Assembly (NCBI GenBank): GCA_029245245.1
Contig: JAQWPT010000033.1
Location: 299,957 to 363,956, forward strand
Direction: 5' to 3'
Length of the DNA stretch: 64,000 bases
Source of the DNA: Phycisphaerales bacterium
GTDB lineage: Bacteria; Planctomycetota; Phycisphaerae; Phycisphaerales; SM1A02
Part shown: in pieces, positions 1 through 10,700 of the stretch
How positions within the stretch are numbered: position 1 is the stretch's first letter
Layout of the letters: each line of letters starts with the position of its first letter
The notes under the pieces: generated by a model
What the model was told of the DNA's origin: nothing
Database searches by the model: none
The model's input: only the letters and a program-made list of their open reading frames with translations
Program-made: the position numbers and the translations under genes

Positions 1-50
1 CGGCCAATGACGGCTATCATGGCTGCCGGTACACCAGGAGAACAGGCTTC

Positions 51-839
51 ATGAGGCTTCTACGTTTCTACCGAAGTTCCGTCGGCAAGAAGGCCGTGGT
101 TGGAGTCACGGGCGCGATCATGATCGGGTTCCTGCTCCTGCATGCCTATGGCAACCTGCATGCCTACTTCGGGGCCGAGGAGATCAACGACTACTCCTAC
201 TGGCTTCGATCGTTCGCGTCGCACCTGTTCGGATACGGCGGCTTCCTCTGGATCGTCCGAGTCATCGTCGGAGGGGCTCTGGTCCTTCACGTGGTGACGA
301 TCTTCCTCCTGATCCGCCAGAATCGTCGGGCCAGGCCGGTGGGCTACCGGAAGAAGAGTCGTCGTCACCGCACCATCGTGGGACTCACCATGCTCATCTC
401 GGGCCTGCTGATTCTCACCTTCGTGGTGCTGCATATTCTCCAGTTCACCAGCGGAACACTTCAGCCGACTCCCTTCTACGAGAAGGACGGCATGGGAATC
501 GTCTACATCAACCTCTACGAGGCCTTCCAGGTCTGGTGGATCGCATTGTGCTACGTCACTGCCGTCGCACTGGTGTGCTTTCACATCTACCACGGTGCGT
601 GGAGTTTCTTCCAGACACTGGGTTACAACAACGCCGATCGAAACAACTTCTTCCGCGGCATCGCCGTGGCACTGTCACTGGGCCTGTTCCTGTCCTTCGC
701 CTCCGTGCCGGTGCTCTTCTGGTCGGGTGTCATGCCGACCCCTGCATCCGTACCGGCTTCATCCTCGAACGCCCCGCAGCAGGTCGATGCACCGACTGCG
801 ACCAACCATCTCACGATCGTCTCCGAGAGAGGACGCTGA
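51..839 (+). CDS. sdhC: Succinate dehydrogenase/fumarate reductase cytochrome b558 subunit
   Basis: Membrane anchor (262 aa) that passes electrons between the Fe-S subunit and the quinone pool. It has five clear hydrophobic segments (about 16-38, 65-88, 110-132, 158-182, 203-225). Histidines H31, H80, H128 and H178/H181 lie in these segments, the pattern expected for two b hemes as in the Wolinella/Bacteroidetes b558 family. A short proline/alanine-rich tail follows the last helix. An AGGAG lies about ten bases before the ATG. The flavoprotein gene begins three bases after the stop, so this is the first gene of a C-A-B operon. Whether it works as succinate dehydrogenase or fumarate reductase cannot be read from the sequence. 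Confidence 0.93.
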   Translation: MRLLRFYRSSVGKKAVVGVTGAIMIGFLLLHAYGNLHAYFGAEEINDYSYWLRSFASHLFGYGGFLWIVRVIVGGALVLHVVTIFLLIRQNRRARPVGYRKKSRRHRTIVGLTMLISGLLILTFVVLHILQFTSGTLQPTPFYEKDGMGIVYINLYEAFQVWWIALCYVTAVALVCFHIYHGAWSFFQTLGYNNADRNNFFRGIAVALSLGLFLSFASVPVLFWSGVMPTPASVPASSSNAPQQVDAPTATNHLTIVSERGR

Positions 840-842
840 TCC

Positions 843-2759
843 ATGGAACTCAACGCCCGAATCCCGGAAGGACCCGTCGACGAGAAGTGGGAGCGCCACC
901 TCGAGCACATCAAGCTCGTGGGCCCCAACAATCGCCCGAAATACGACGTCATCGTCGTCGGAACCGGACTGGCCGGCGCCTCGGCCGCCTCGTCACTGGC
1001 AGCCCAGGGCTACAACGTCCACAGTTTCTGCTTTCAGGATACGCCTCGTCGCGCCCACAGCATCGCGGCCCAGGGCGGGATCAACGCCGCCAAGAATTAT
1101 CGCGACGACGGGGACACGGTCTACCGACTGTTCTACGACACCCAGAAGGGTGGCGACTTCCGGTCCCGTGAAGCCAACGTCTACCGGCTGTCCCAGCTCA
1201 GTCGAAACATCATCGACCAGGCAACTGCCCAGGGCGTTCCCTTCGCCCGGGAATACGGCGGCATGCTCGCCAACCGTTCCTTCGGCGGCGTACTGGTCTC
1301 CCGCACCTTCTACTGCCGTGGGCAGACCGGCCAGCAGTTGCTGCTGGGTGCGTACCAGGGCATGCAGCGTCAGATCGCCGACGGCAACTTGACGATGCAT
1401 CACCGGTGTGAACTGCAGGACATCGTCGTCATCGACGGGCGGTGTCGGGGCATCGTCGTTCGTGACCTGGTCACCGGCGAGATCCGATCACACTCCGCCG
1501 ACGCCGTGGTGCTCGCCACCGGTGGGTACGGCAACGTGTACTTCAAGTCGACCAATGCCATCAACTGCAATGTCACGGCCGCCTGGCGGGCACACCGTCG
1601 TGGGGCCGGCATGGCCAACCCCTGCTACGTCCAGATCCATCCGACCTGCATTCCCGTCTCCGGCAACTTCCAGTGCAAGCTCACCCTGATGAGCGAATCG
1701 CTCCGCAATGACGGCAGGGTCTGGGTGCCCAAGAAGAAGAACGACGACCGGGCTCCGGAGAACATCCCCGAGAACGAGCGCTACTACTACCTCGAGGAGC
1801 GGTATCCCTCGTTCGGAAACCTCGTGCCTCGTGACGTTGCCTCGAGAAACGCCAAGATCGTCTGTGATGACGGATTCGGCGTCGATGGAGAAGGCAGCCG
1901 TGCGGTGTATCTGGACTTCAAGGACGCCCTCGCTCGAGAGGGGCACCAGGTCATTTCCGAGCGGTACGGCAATCTCTTCCAGATGTACACGGACATCACG
2001 GGGAAGTCCCCCTACAAGGTTCCATTCCGGATCTATCCTGCCGTTCACTACGTGATGGGAGGGTTGTGGGTCGACTACAACCTGATGACCAACATCCCCG
2101 GTCTCTATGCAATCGGCGAATGCAACTTCTCCGACCACGGAGCCAACCGACTCGGCGCCAGTTCAATGATGCAATGCCTCGCCGACGGCTACTTCGTGTT
2201 GCCGCAGACCATCGGCGACTACCTCCACGACATCTACCAGGACAAGGTCACCAACGATCTTCCCGAGTTCAAGGCTGCGGAGCAGGAGGCGCAGGCTCGA
2301 ATCGATCGCCTCATGGGGATCGGCGGGACGCAGACGCCGCTGGCCCTGCATCGGAAGCTCGGCGAAGTGGTCTGGGAACACTGCGGCATGGCCCGCAATG
2401 CCGATGGGCTCAAGAAGGCCATCAAGCGCATCGCCGAGATCCGCGAAGAGTTCTGGAGCGATCTGCTCATCCCCGGAAGCGACAAGGGCGTCAACCAGTC
2501 CCTGGAGCGAGCCGGACGGGTATCCGACTTCATCGAACTCGCCGACCTGATGTGTCACGATGCCCTTGATCGTGATGAGTCCTGCGGCTGCCACCTTCGG
2601 GATGAGCACCAGACCAAGGAAGGCGAAGTCATCCGCAACGACGAGAAGTTCGCAAACGTCTCCGTGTGGGAGTACAAGGGCGACGGCAACCCCCACGTGA
2701 AGCATGAAGAGCCGATCGATTTCGAGATACTTCAGCCGATGACCAGGAGCTACAAGTGA
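843..2759 (+). CDS. sdhA: Succinate dehydrogenase/fumarate reductase flavoprotein subunit (first set)
   Basis: Catalytic FAD subunit (638 aa) interconverting succinate and fumarate on the cytoplasmic side. The dinucleotide-binding motif GTGLAG is at 40-45, and H72 in AHSIAAQGG is the expected covalent FAD attachment site. The substrate-binding segments HPT (about 264) and [10 protein letters not shown] (about 435) are present. The length matches the 620-660 aa members of the b558-linked family rather than the shorter proteobacterial SdhA. The gene starts three bases after sdhC and its stop overlaps the GTG start of sdhB (GTGA), so the three genes are co-translated. Confidence 0.96.
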   Translation: MELNARIPEGPVDEKWERHLEHIKLVGPNNRPKYDVIVVGTGLAGASAASSLAAQGYNVHSFCFQDTPRRAHSIAAQGGINAAKNYRDDGDTVYRLFYDTQKGGDFRSREANVYRLSQLSRNIIDQATAQGVPFAREYGGMLANRSFGGVLVSRTFYCRGQTGQQLLLGAYQGMQRQIADGNLTMHHRCELQDIVVIDGRCRGIVVRDLVTGEIRSHSADAVVLATGGYGNVYFKSTNAINCNVTAAWRAHRRGAGMANPCYVQIHPTCIPVSGNFQCKLTLMSESLRNDGRVWVPKKKNDDRAPENIPENERYYYLEERYPSFGNLVPRDVASRNAKIVCDDGFGVDGEGSRAVYLDFKDALAREGHQVISERYGNLFQMYTDITGKSPYKVPFRIYPAVHYVMGGLWVDYNLMTNIPGLYAIGECNFSDHGANRLGASSMMQCLADGYFVLPQTIGDYLHDIYQDKVTNDLPEFKAAEQEAQARIDRLMGIGGTQTPLALHRKLGEVVWEHCGMARNADGLKKAIKRIAEIREEFWSDLLIPGSDKGVNQSLERAGRVSDFIELADLMCHDALDRDESCGCHLRDEHQTKEGEVIRNDEKFANVSVWEYKGDGNPHVKHEEPIDFEILQPMTRSYK

Positions 2760-3535
2760 TCAGTCTCACCCTCCACGTCTGGCGTCAGGACGGCCCCGCT
2801 GCCAAGGGCGGCTTCACGACCTATCACATGAAGGATGTCGACGAGAGCATCTCGTTCCTGGAGATGATGGATCTGCTCAATGAACAGATCTCCGGGGATG
2901 GGGGCGTGCCGGTCACCTTCGATTCAGATTGCCGCGAAGGCATCTGTGGTGCCTGCTCGATGGTCATCAACGGTCGGGCCCATGGCCCCGGTCACTTCTG
3001 CACCACCTGCGAAGTTCGGATGCGGACATTCAATGATGGTGATGAAATCTGGATCGAGCCGTTCCGAAGTGCAGGCTTCCCGCTGGTCAAGGACCTGATG
3101 GTCGACCGCTCCGCCTTCGATCGGATCATCGAGGCCGGCGGCTACATCACGGTTCATTCCGGCCCGAAACCGGACCCCAACAGCATTCCGATCCCGCACC
3201 ATGTTGCCGAAGAGGTCATGGATGCCGCGGAGTGCATCGGATGCGGCGCCTGCGTCGCTGCCTGTCCCAACGGCTCCGCCATGCTCTTCACATCCGCGAA
3301 GATCAATCATCTCAATCTTCTTCCGCAGGGGCAGCCTGAGCGGATCTCCCGCGTCCTGGACATGGTCGAACAGATGGATTCGGAAGACTTCGGTGCGTGC
3401 ACGAACCATGCAGAGTGCCAGGACGCATGTCCCAAGGGAATCAGCATCAAGTTCATCTCGTCCATGAACCGCCAATACCGCCAGGCGGCTCTCTACGAAC
3501 CGATGAAGAATCGTGGCCAGTTGGAATCCCAGTAG
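2756..3535 (+). CDS. sdhB: Succinate dehydrogenase/fumarate reductase iron-sulfur subunit (first set)
   Basis: Electron-transfer subunit (259 aa). C59, C64, C67 and C82 bind the N-terminal [2Fe-2S] cluster. C160, C163, C166 and C170 plus C215, C221 and C225 form the two C-terminal cluster-binding groups for [4Fe-4S] and [3Fe-4S]. The start is GTG, overlapping the sdhA stop, with AGGAG (2745-2749) at a good distance. It completes the first C-A-B operon; the next gene begins about 50 bases on and opens a second complex of a different type. Confidence 0.95.
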   Translation: MISLTLHVWRQDGPAAKGGFTTYHMKDVDESISFLEMMDLLNEQISGDGGVPVTFDSDCREGICGACSMVINGRAHGPGHFCTTCEVRMRTFNDGDEIWIEPFRSAGFPLVKDLMVDRSAFDRIIEAGGYITVHSGPKPDPNSIPIPHHVAEEVMDAAECIGCGACVAACPNGSAMLFTSAKINHLNLLPQGQPERISRVLDMVEQMDSEDFGACTNHAECQDACPKGISIKFISSMNRQYRQAALYEPMKNRGQLESQ

Positions 3536-3588
3536 GCCAACTCGCCTGCTAGACTGCCCGGCTCGCATCGGCCCCGTTGGAGATCAGG

Positions 3589-4443
3589 ATGAGTCGCTCC
3601 GACATCACACTCCCTCAGAAACGTCGGTTCGGCAAGACGTCGCGTACCGATCGGTGGTGGCTCGTGCCGCTGCTTGTCTTCCTCGGCCTCGGGGCATTCG
3701 TCGTCTACTCCACCTGGGCGGCTTTCCAGGGTGTCAACTACTACTACGGCGCTCTCCCCGGCCAGGGAGGTGCTCACTACCTCTCGCCCTTCTATTCGCC
3801 ACTGCTCTACGGGACGGCGGGAGAGCACCCCTGGATCGGAGTTCTCCCTGAAAGCGGCTACCCGGCCTGGTGGCCGGCATTCATTCCGTTCTCGGCTGCG
3901 CTGCTGATCCTCTGGGCCCCGGGCGGATTCCGTTTCACCTGCTACTACTATCGTGGCGCCTACTACAAGTCGTTCTGGGCTGATCCGTTGACATGTGGCG
4001 TCGGCGAACCGAGGTCCTGTTATCGCGGCGAACACTCGTTGCCCCTGATTCTGCAGAACGTTCATCGATATTTCCTCTACCTCGCTCTGATCTTCATCGT
4101 GATTCTCGCCTGGGATGCATGGGAAGCAATGTGGTTCACGGAAGGCACTGCCGACGTGACGCACCGGGTCTGGGGGATCGGTGTTGGCACACTGGTGCTC
4201 TGCGCGAACGTCGTGTTCCTTGGTGGATACACCTTTGGCTGTCATTCGCTTCGGCACCTCGTTGGAGGCCGCCTGGACATTCTTTCACGGCACAAGGTCC
4301 GCAAGAAATCCTGGGAATGCGTGACCTGCCTCAACAAGCGTCACATGCTCTGGGCCTGGATGAGCCTGTTCTGGGTCGGGTTCACCGACTTCTACATCCG
4401 AATGTGTGCGTCGGGCATCTGGACCGACTGGAGGATCTTCTGA
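3589..4443 (+). CDS. Sdh1-type succinate dehydrogenase membrane anchor subunit
   Basis: Membrane protein (284 aa) that resembles the anchor subunit of mycobacterial Sdh1 (Rv0249c type) rather than the cytochrome b558 subunit just upstream. Hydrophobic segments lie near 24-45, 95-112, 160-180, 195-215 and 254-270. It is rich in aromatic residues and carries Cys/His clusters: C118, C136, C144, H149, then C218-H219-x3-H223, then C244-x2-C247-x4-H252. The mycobacterial homologue is reported to hold a membrane-embedded Rieske-type [2Fe-2S] cluster, so these are candidate ligands. The ATG at 3589 is preferred over a TTG at 3577 because GGAG (3579-3582) sits six bases before it. The flavoprotein gene follows after one base. 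Confidence 0.82.
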   Translation: MSRSDITLPQKRRFGKTSRTDRWWLVPLLVFLGLGAFVVYSTWAAFQGVNYYYGALPGQGGAHYLSPFYSPLLYGTAGEHPWIGVLPESGYPAWWPAFIPFSAALLILWAPGGFRFTCYYYRGAYYKSFWADPLTCGVGEPRSCYRGEHSLPLILQNVHRYFLYLALIFIVILAWDAWEAMWFTEGTADVTHRVWGIGVGTLVLCANVVFLGGYTFGCHSLRHLVGGRLDILSRHKVRKKSWECVTCLNKRHMLWAWMSLFWVGFTDFYIRMCASGIWTDWRIF

Positions 4444-4444
4444 C

Positions 4445-6253
4445 ATGGGGTGGTCGACACGCGAATGCGATGTGCTGGTCATTGGCGCCGGTGGAGCCGG
4501 ACTGCGTGCAGCGGTCGAGGCGTCGTCTCAGGGCGCCAAGGTCACTGTTCTGAGCAAATCGCTCCTCGGCAAGGCACATACCGTGATGGCCGAGGGCGGC
4601 ATGGCGGCATCCATGGGCCACGTCGACGACCGCGACAACTGGCGGGTCCACTTCTCAGACACCATGCGCGGCGGCCAGTACCTCAACAACTGGCGAATGG
4701 CCGAACTGCACGCCAGGGAAGCACCGGATCGGGTTCGGGAACTCGAGGCGTGGGGCGCCTTGTTCGATCGGACCAAGGACGGCCGGATCCTTCAGCGGAA
4801 CTTCGGCGGCCACAAGTACCCGAGACTGGCCCACGTCGGGGATCGCACCGGCCTTGAAATGATTCGTACCCTGCAGGACCATGGAATCCACCAGGGAATC
4901 GACTTCCTCATGGAGACGACGGTTGTCCGACTGCTCAAGGACGGAGACCGCGTGGCCGGCGCCTTCGCCTACGACCGTGAGCGAGGCCGATTCCATCTCG
5001 TGCACGCCAATGCGGTCGTCCTGGCCACCGGTGGCATCGGCCGGGCATACAAGGTGACGAGCAACTCCTGGGAGTACACCGGAGATGGTCACGCACTGGC
5101 GCTGGAAGCCGGCGCCGAATTGGTGGACATGGAGTTCATCCAGTTTCATCCCACTGGCATGGTGTGGCCTCCCAGTGTCCGCGGAATCCTGGTGACCGAG
5201 GGCGTTCGCGGTGAGGGCGGCATCCTGACCAACAGCGAAGGCACCCGCTTCATGTTCGACGACATCCCGCCTCTCTATCACGGACAGACATGTGATGATC
5301 CAGAAGAAGGCTGGCAGTACGTGATCGGTGACAAGGAAGCCCGCCGGCCTCCGGAACTGCTGACCCGTGACCATGTGGCCCGCAAGATCGTCAAGGAAGT
5401 GAAGGCTGGTCGCGGTTCACCCCATGGAGGCGCGTTCCTTGATATCGCCTGGATCCGTAAAAAGATCAAGGACAGCGAAGGGCACATCAAGAAGAAGCTC
5501 CCGAGCATGTACCACCAGTTCAAGGAACTGGCCGGTGTCGACATCACGAAGGAGCCCATGGAGGTCGGTCCGACCACGCACTATGTCATGGGTGGCATCA
5601 AGGTCGATGCCGACTCCCAGATGTCCAGGGTGCCAGGGCTCTTTGCCTGCGGTGAATGCGGCGGGGGACTCCATGGAGCCAACCGTCTTGGCGGCAACTC
5701 CCTGTCCGACCTCCTGGTCTTCGGGCGCATTGCCGGTTCTGCGGCGGCCCAGTGGTCCTCGGATCATGGCGGCACCCACATCGACGAGCAGCAGGTCACG
5801 GACGTTGAAGCGTTCGCCCTTGCTCCCCTGGAGCGGCAACAGGGGGAGAATCCCTACGCCATCCAGCACGAGCTGCAGGATGTCATGCAGGACCTGGTCG
5901 GCATCGCCCGGCAGGAGGACGAACTGTCCCAGGCTCTGGATCGCATCGGCGAACTGCGAACCCGGGCGGAGACGGCCCATTCGCCCGGCAACCGGGAGTA
6001 CAACCCCGGGTGGCATACCGCGCTGGACCTGCGGCACCTGTTGACGATTTCGGAGTCAATCACACGCTCCGCGCTTGGGCGACGCGAAAGTCGTGGCGCC
6101 CACTCCCGAGTCGATCATCCCGAGAAGAGCGATTCGCTCGGCGAGGTCAACACGGTCACCAGACTGGATGACCAGGGGGCAGTGGTTGCGGAACATGTCC
6201 CGGTCGTGGGCCGAACAGACGAACTCCAGTCCATCGTCAAGGAGATGGGTTGA
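4445..6253 (+). CDS. sdhA: Succinate dehydrogenase/fumarate reductase flavoprotein subunit (second set)
   Basis: Second FAD subunit (602 aa), clearly a different lineage from the one at 843. GAGGAG at 14-19 is the FAD-binding loop and H45 in KAHTVMAEGG is the flavin-linking histidine. The substrate segments QFHPTGM (about 237) and HGANRLGGNSL (about 415) are present. The ATG at 4445 lies just after the stop of the anchor gene and leaves a normal N-terminus ahead of the Rossmann motif. An upstream in-frame ATG at 4406 would lie inside the anchor gene and is rejected. Its stop abuts the start of the next gene, so expression is coupled. Confidence 0.95.
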   Translation: MGWSTRECDVLVIGAGGAGLRAAVEASSQGAKVTVLSKSLLGKAHTVMAEGGMAASMGHVDDRDNWRVHFSDTMRGGQYLNNWRMAELHAREAPDRVRELEAWGALFDRTKDGRILQRNFGGHKYPRLAHVGDRTGLEMIRTLQDHGIHQGIDFLMETTVVRLLKDGDRVAGAFAYDRERGRFHLVHANAVVLATGGIGRAYKVTSNSWEYTGDGHALALEAGAELVDMEFIQFHPTGMVWPPSVRGILVTEGVRGEGGILTNSEGTRFMFDDIPPLYHGQTCDDPEEGWQYVIGDKEARRPPELLTRDHVARKIVKEVKAGRGSPHGGAFLDIAWIRKKIKDSEGHIKKKLPSMYHQFKELAGVDITKEPMEVGPTTHYVMGGIKVDADSQMSRVPGLFACGECGGGLHGANRLGGNSLSDLLVFGRIAGSAAAQWSSDHGGTHIDEQQVTDVEAFALAPLERQQGENPYAIQHELQDVMQDLVGIARQEDELSQALDRIGELRTRAETAHSPGNREYNPGWHTALDLRHLLTISESITRSALGRRESRGAHSRVDHPEKSDSLGEVNTVTRLDDQGAVVAEHVPVVGRTDELQSIVKEMG

Positions 6254-7006
6254 ATGCGTGAGGCGACGTTTCGCATCTGGCGTGGCGAGAAGGGCGAAGG
6301 CGACTTCGTCGAATACGTCATCGACATCGACGACGGCATGGTCGTCCTCGATGCGGTGCATGCCATCCAGGCCGAGCACGCCCAGGATCTTGCCGTTCGA
6401 TGGAACTGCAAGGCCGGCAAATGCGGCTCCTGCTCGGCGGAGATCAACGGAAAGCCGCGGTTGATGTGCATGACAAGGCTTGAAGATCTGCCCCTGGAGC
6501 GGCCGGTCACCATCGAGCCCATGCAGGCCTTCCCCGTGATCAAGGATCTTGTCACGGACGTTTCATGGAACTACAGGGTCAAGGAAAAGATCAAGCCATT
6601 CAAGCCCCGGCGGCCAGATGCCGCCGACGGCACATGGCGAATGGCCCAGGAGGATGTCGAGCGTCCGCAGGAATTCCGAAAGTGCATCGAGTGCTTCCTC
6701 TGCCAGGACGTCTGTCACGTGCTGCGTGACCACCACAAGCACGACGAGTTCATCGGCCCCCGGTTTCTCGTCTACACCGCCGCCCTGGAAATGCATCCCC
6801 TGGACACCGAGGATCGCCTCGCGGATCTCAAGAATCGCGATGGCATCGGATACTGCAACATCACCAAGTGCTGCACGAAGGTGTGCCCGGAACACATCAC
6901 GATCACGGACAACGCGATCATCCCGCTCAAGGAGCGTGTGGTTGACGAGTTCTATGATCCGCTGACGATGTTGTTCCGGATCTTCAAGCCCACGTCACGA
7001 TCCTGA
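6254..7006 (+). CDS. sdhB: Succinate dehydrogenase/fumarate reductase iron-sulfur subunit (second set)
   Basis: Fe-S subunit (250 aa, close to the 248 aa of mycobacterial Rv0247c). C52, C57, C60 and C72 form the [2Fe-2S] site. C144, C147, C150, C154 and the later group C201, C206/C207, C211 form the other two clusters. It begins immediately after the second flavoprotein stop. The gene order anchor-flavoprotein-FeS matches mycobacterial Sdh1 operons. Its 3' end overlaps by 12 bases with a convergent minus-strand lipoprotein gene. Confidence 0.94.
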   Translation: MREATFRIWRGEKGEGDFVEYVIDIDDGMVVLDAVHAIQAEHAQDLAVRWNCKAGKCGSCSAEINGKPRLMCMTRLEDLPLERPVTIEPMQAFPVIKDLVTDVSWNYRVKEKIKPFKPRRPDAADGTWRMAQEDVERPQEFRKCIECFLCQDVCHVLRDHHKHDEFIGPRFLVYTAALEMHPLDTEDRLADLKNRDGIGYCNITKCCTKVCPEHITITDNAIIPLKERVVDEFYDPLTMLFRIFKPTSRS

Positions 7007-7477
7007 GTCTTCATCGACCAGCACCCGGAATTCGAGCCGGTTCGTGGTCGATGTGCTTCCTGCAGGGATCGGTTCGGTGAGTCCCTCGTTCCAGTACTCC
7101 AGCCCCACTGGTCTCGTGCTGTTGGCTTCAATGATCGTGCGTGTCGGCATGTAGCCTTCCTTGATGATCAGCATCGAGGTCGGGTTGCCGCCAGCAAGCC
7201 ATCCGGTGGCCTGTCCGGAAGCATCGGTGGTGAGGATCCAGCTGGATGGTTCGTTCACCACCACGAAGGAGGGGATACCGCCCGCTCGACCAAGAATGCC
7301 GGGCTGGGTATCCGGATTGAACATGGCGTTGACTCCCCCGAGCACGGCCACGTCCTCCAGGGGCTCCCCGGTCACGGCATCCCGGACATCGATGAGTACC
7401 CTCACCGGAGCGTACCGGGTGTCCAGGGGGGCACACCCTGCAGCAAGAACCATCAGGAGGGGGGCAAGAAGTCGCAT
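6995..7477 (-). CDS. Putative lipoprotein of unknown function
   Basis: Small protein (160 aa) starting with a lipoprotein signal: charged start, hydrophobic run and lipobox LAAGC with the lipidated cysteine at residue 15. Residues 25-90 (beginning VRVLIDVRDAVTGEPLEDV) look like an extracellular beta-sandwich of the carboxypeptidase-regulatory or Ig-like kind, in which inner variables such as a proposed 'gift' loop of proline and glycine occur. No catalytic motif is visible. In-frame ATGs at 7486 and 7504 exist, but 7477 gives the cleanest signal peptide. It converges on the second sdhB with a 12-base overlap, so its transcript must end within or against that operon. Function unknown. Confidence 0.62.
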   Translation of the reverse strand: MRLLAPLLMVLAAGCAPLDTRYAPVRVLIDVRDAVTGEPLEDVAVLGGVNAMFNPDTQPGILGRAGGIPSFVVVNEPSSWILTTDASGQATGWLAGGNPTSMLIIKEGYMPTRTIIEANSTRPVGLEYWNEGLTEPIPAGSTSTTNRLEFRVLVDEDSGS

Positions 7478-7504
7478 CGGGGCCATCCTACCCGCCCGCG
7501 GCAA

Positions 7505-7736
7505 ACACTGTCAGAGGACTTGAAATGAGGAATCAGTGCTCAAATCAGTCGGAAATACACGGTTGGTGTTTGCAGCGGTGTGTTCCTGGCACAAGATCAC
7601 GATGGAGGAGCACGATCGCATGCCGGCACGCCATGCGGTTTCAACTGCAACTGCAGAAACTCCATCCCCCGGGGGGGGGAGGAGAGATGTACGCACGCAC
7701 CCATGGTTGCCTGGAGAGCTGAGGAGTCCAGCAGGG
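7505..7736. other. Intergenic leader with a nine-G tract
   Basis: This 232-base stretch separates the divergent lipoprotein gene and the large secreted protein. It contains a run of five C followed by nine G (7666-7679), then GGAGAG. The ATG at 7687 behind this run is out of frame with the downstream protein. The reading frame stays open upstream to 7536, but that segment shows no protein-like composition, so it is treated as untranslated. No convincing -35/-10 pair was found by eye. Confidence 0.4.
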
Positions 7737-10700
7737 ATGAAGAACACCACGATCGTATTGACCACCGGCGCACTGGCACTCATGGGCGCCTTTGCATTCC
7801 AGATGAACCCCGCCCTGGCAGGCGGCAACAACGGCACCAGTTGCAACAGCAGTGGACCCGACGTCATCGTCGGCGACATCCGCGGCACATCCAACTATTC
7901 GTCGGTCGGAGGAATCGAGTCCTTCGCCTTCGGTACGGAATCCTGCAACATCGGCGACGAGGAGTTGTACTGGAATTCCGGGACTCCCAACAAGCCCGTC
8001 ATCGGCCAGCATCTCTACCGGATCAAGGATGGGATGCTTGAACAGCTCGGACAGGGTTGGCTCAAGAACGGCTTCTTCGCGCTTTCGGACAACCTGTGTG
8101 GGTGCGGCTGCAACGGCACGGATGGCTCGATGCTCGGTGTCGGGTGTTCCGATCTGTATTCATCAGGACTCAATGGCTCACAGAACGGCATGAGCCCCAA
8201 GTACGAGGTCAATGCCTTCACAGGTGTCTACCCGTACCCCGGCACTGACCTGACGGCCAGTGGTGATGGCATCTACAAGCGTGTCCAGGTGGACATCAGC
8301 GAACTGGATCCGTCGCAGAATGGTGGCGGCATCTACTTTGTCGAGGCACAGTACGTGTCTCCAGACGATGCGGCAGCTGGAAATGCCAACAACAACACGT
8401 CCTGCGTGCAGGGGTCGGTCAGCGGCAGCGGTTCCAGCTGGAACATCAACATCGACAGTTACGACACGATGCGGGAGATCACAGCGGTCGAAGCATGGGC
8501 CTCGTTCGATTCCGACGTCTACGTCTCGGACTTCTTCGTCGAAAATGAAGGCCGTGTGCTCGTCGGCTCCAAGGTCAACAACCTCGGCGGCGGTGTCTAC
8601 CAGTACGTCTACGCCATCCAGAACCAGAACTCGGATCGCTCCATCGGGTCATTCACGATCCCGGTCGATCCTTCCGGAAGCTACTACGACTTCGCATTCA
8701 ATGACGTCGACTACCACAGTGGATCCCCGGTGGATGGCACCGACTGGTCCCCGAGCGTCAGTGGCTCCAGCATTACCTGGGACTGCCCGGAAACCTACGG
8801 ACAGAATGTCTGGGCCAATGCCATTCGTTGGGGAACCGTCTACACCTTCTCGTTCAAGACAACGGCCGCTTCGCAGGCGGCTTCCGTCGAGCTCGGCGTG
8901 TTCAAGCCCGCCAGTGGTGGCAGCAATGACATGGAGGCGTACGGCGTCGCCTTGACACCCACCGCATCCGGCGGTGGTGGCGGGGGAGACTGCAATAACA
9001 ACGGGGTCGACGATGATGACGACATCGCCAGCGGGTCCAGCACCGACTGCAACTCCAACGGCGTGCCGGATGAGTGTGAAAATCTCGGCGACTGCACGCC
9101 GTCGCTCGTCCAGGTCGCCTCGGGCTTCGGGCCGCTGGTCGATGGCATTTCGCCTCCAGGTGATTCAAGCCGGATGTTCGTTGTTGAACAGACTGGGCGG
9201 ATCAAGATCATCAGCCTGTCCGACTATTCCACGATCGGTACCTTCCTGAACCTCTCGGGACAGATCACCTCCGGTGGCGAACGCGGCTTGCTTGGCCTGT
9301 GCTTCGACCCTGCGTATTCCAGCAACGGTCGCTTCTACGTCAACTACACCAACAACAGTGGCAATACGGTCATTTCCAGGTTCACCGTCAGCGGCGATCC
9401 GGATGTAGCTGACAGTGGCTCGGAGACGATCCTCAAGACCATCACGCAGGACTTCTCGAACCACAATGGCGGTGGCGTCAAGTTCGGTCCCGACGGCATG
9501 TTGTACGTCGGCATGGGCGACGGCGACAGTGGCGGCGATCCGAACAACCGCGCCCAGAACGGCAACTCACTGCTGGGCAAGATGCTCCGGCTCGATCCGG
9601 GCAATCCTCCGTACTACATTCCCAGCGACAACCCCTTCGTCTCCAACGGCTCCGTGCTCGATGAAGTCTGGGCGCTGGGCATGCGGAATCCATGGCGATT
9701 CACCTTTGACCGCCAGACCGGCGACATGTGGATCGGTGACGTGGGCCAGAACGCCTACGAGGAGATCGATTTCGAAGAAGCCGGGAGTGCCGGTGGGCTC
9801 AACTACGGGTGGCGTTGCTACGAAGGTGATGCAGCCTACAACACCTCCGGCTGTGGAAGCAGTTCAAACTACGTGTTCCCGATCCATGACTACGGCCACT
9901 CCGGTGGTGCCTGCACCGTCATCGGCGGCTTCGTGTATCGAGGCTGCTCCGTGCCCCAGTACCAGGGACTGTACTTCTACGCGGAGTACTGCGCCGACTG
10001 GGTCAAGGTCTTCCGTGAATCCGATGGCGTGGCCGTCGATTTCGACGACCTCAGTTCCGAACTTGGCTGGTCAGGTTCCAACGGAGCCATCGCATCGTTC
10101 GCCGAAGATGAATCCGGCGAACTCTACGTCCTCACTCTGTCGGGCACCATGTACAAGATGATGTGCGTTGGCGAAGCCGAATGCGGCAACGGCATCGTCG
10201 AGGCCGGCGAGGAATGCGACGATGGCAACGATACGGCCGGCGACGGCTGCTACAACTGCCAGATCGAGCAGGGAAGCGGGTATGCGTCCGACCTGTGTGA
10301 TGATGCTCCGGAAGCCGTCATCGGCGCCAATCCCTTCGACACCACGTCGGCCGGCGCGGAACTGGCCGATCCCAGTGACAGCCAGTGCTCCGGCACCTAC
10401 CTGGACTGGTCCGGCAGCGATGATGTCTGGTTCAAGTTCTCGCCGGGACTCTCCGGCTACCTGTCCCTGTCGACATGTGACAGTTCGTCCTTTGACACCT
10501 CCATGGTGCTCTACGAGGGCGATGACTGCTCCAGCATGACCCAGGTCGCCTGCAACGGCGATGGATCCGGGGGGAGCGGCTGTCAGTCCTACTACTCCTA
10601 CATCGGCGGCTACGAGACCACCGGTGGCGAAACCTACTGGATCCGCCTTGGCGGCTGGCAGGGCGATACCGGCACGGGAACCCTGACGCTCGACTACGAG

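Noticed and set aside
3493..4257. Minus-strand frame opposite the Sdh anchor gene
   Set aside because: The plus-strand anchor has a good ribosome site, membrane segments and operon context; the antisense frame is hydrophilic without motifs.
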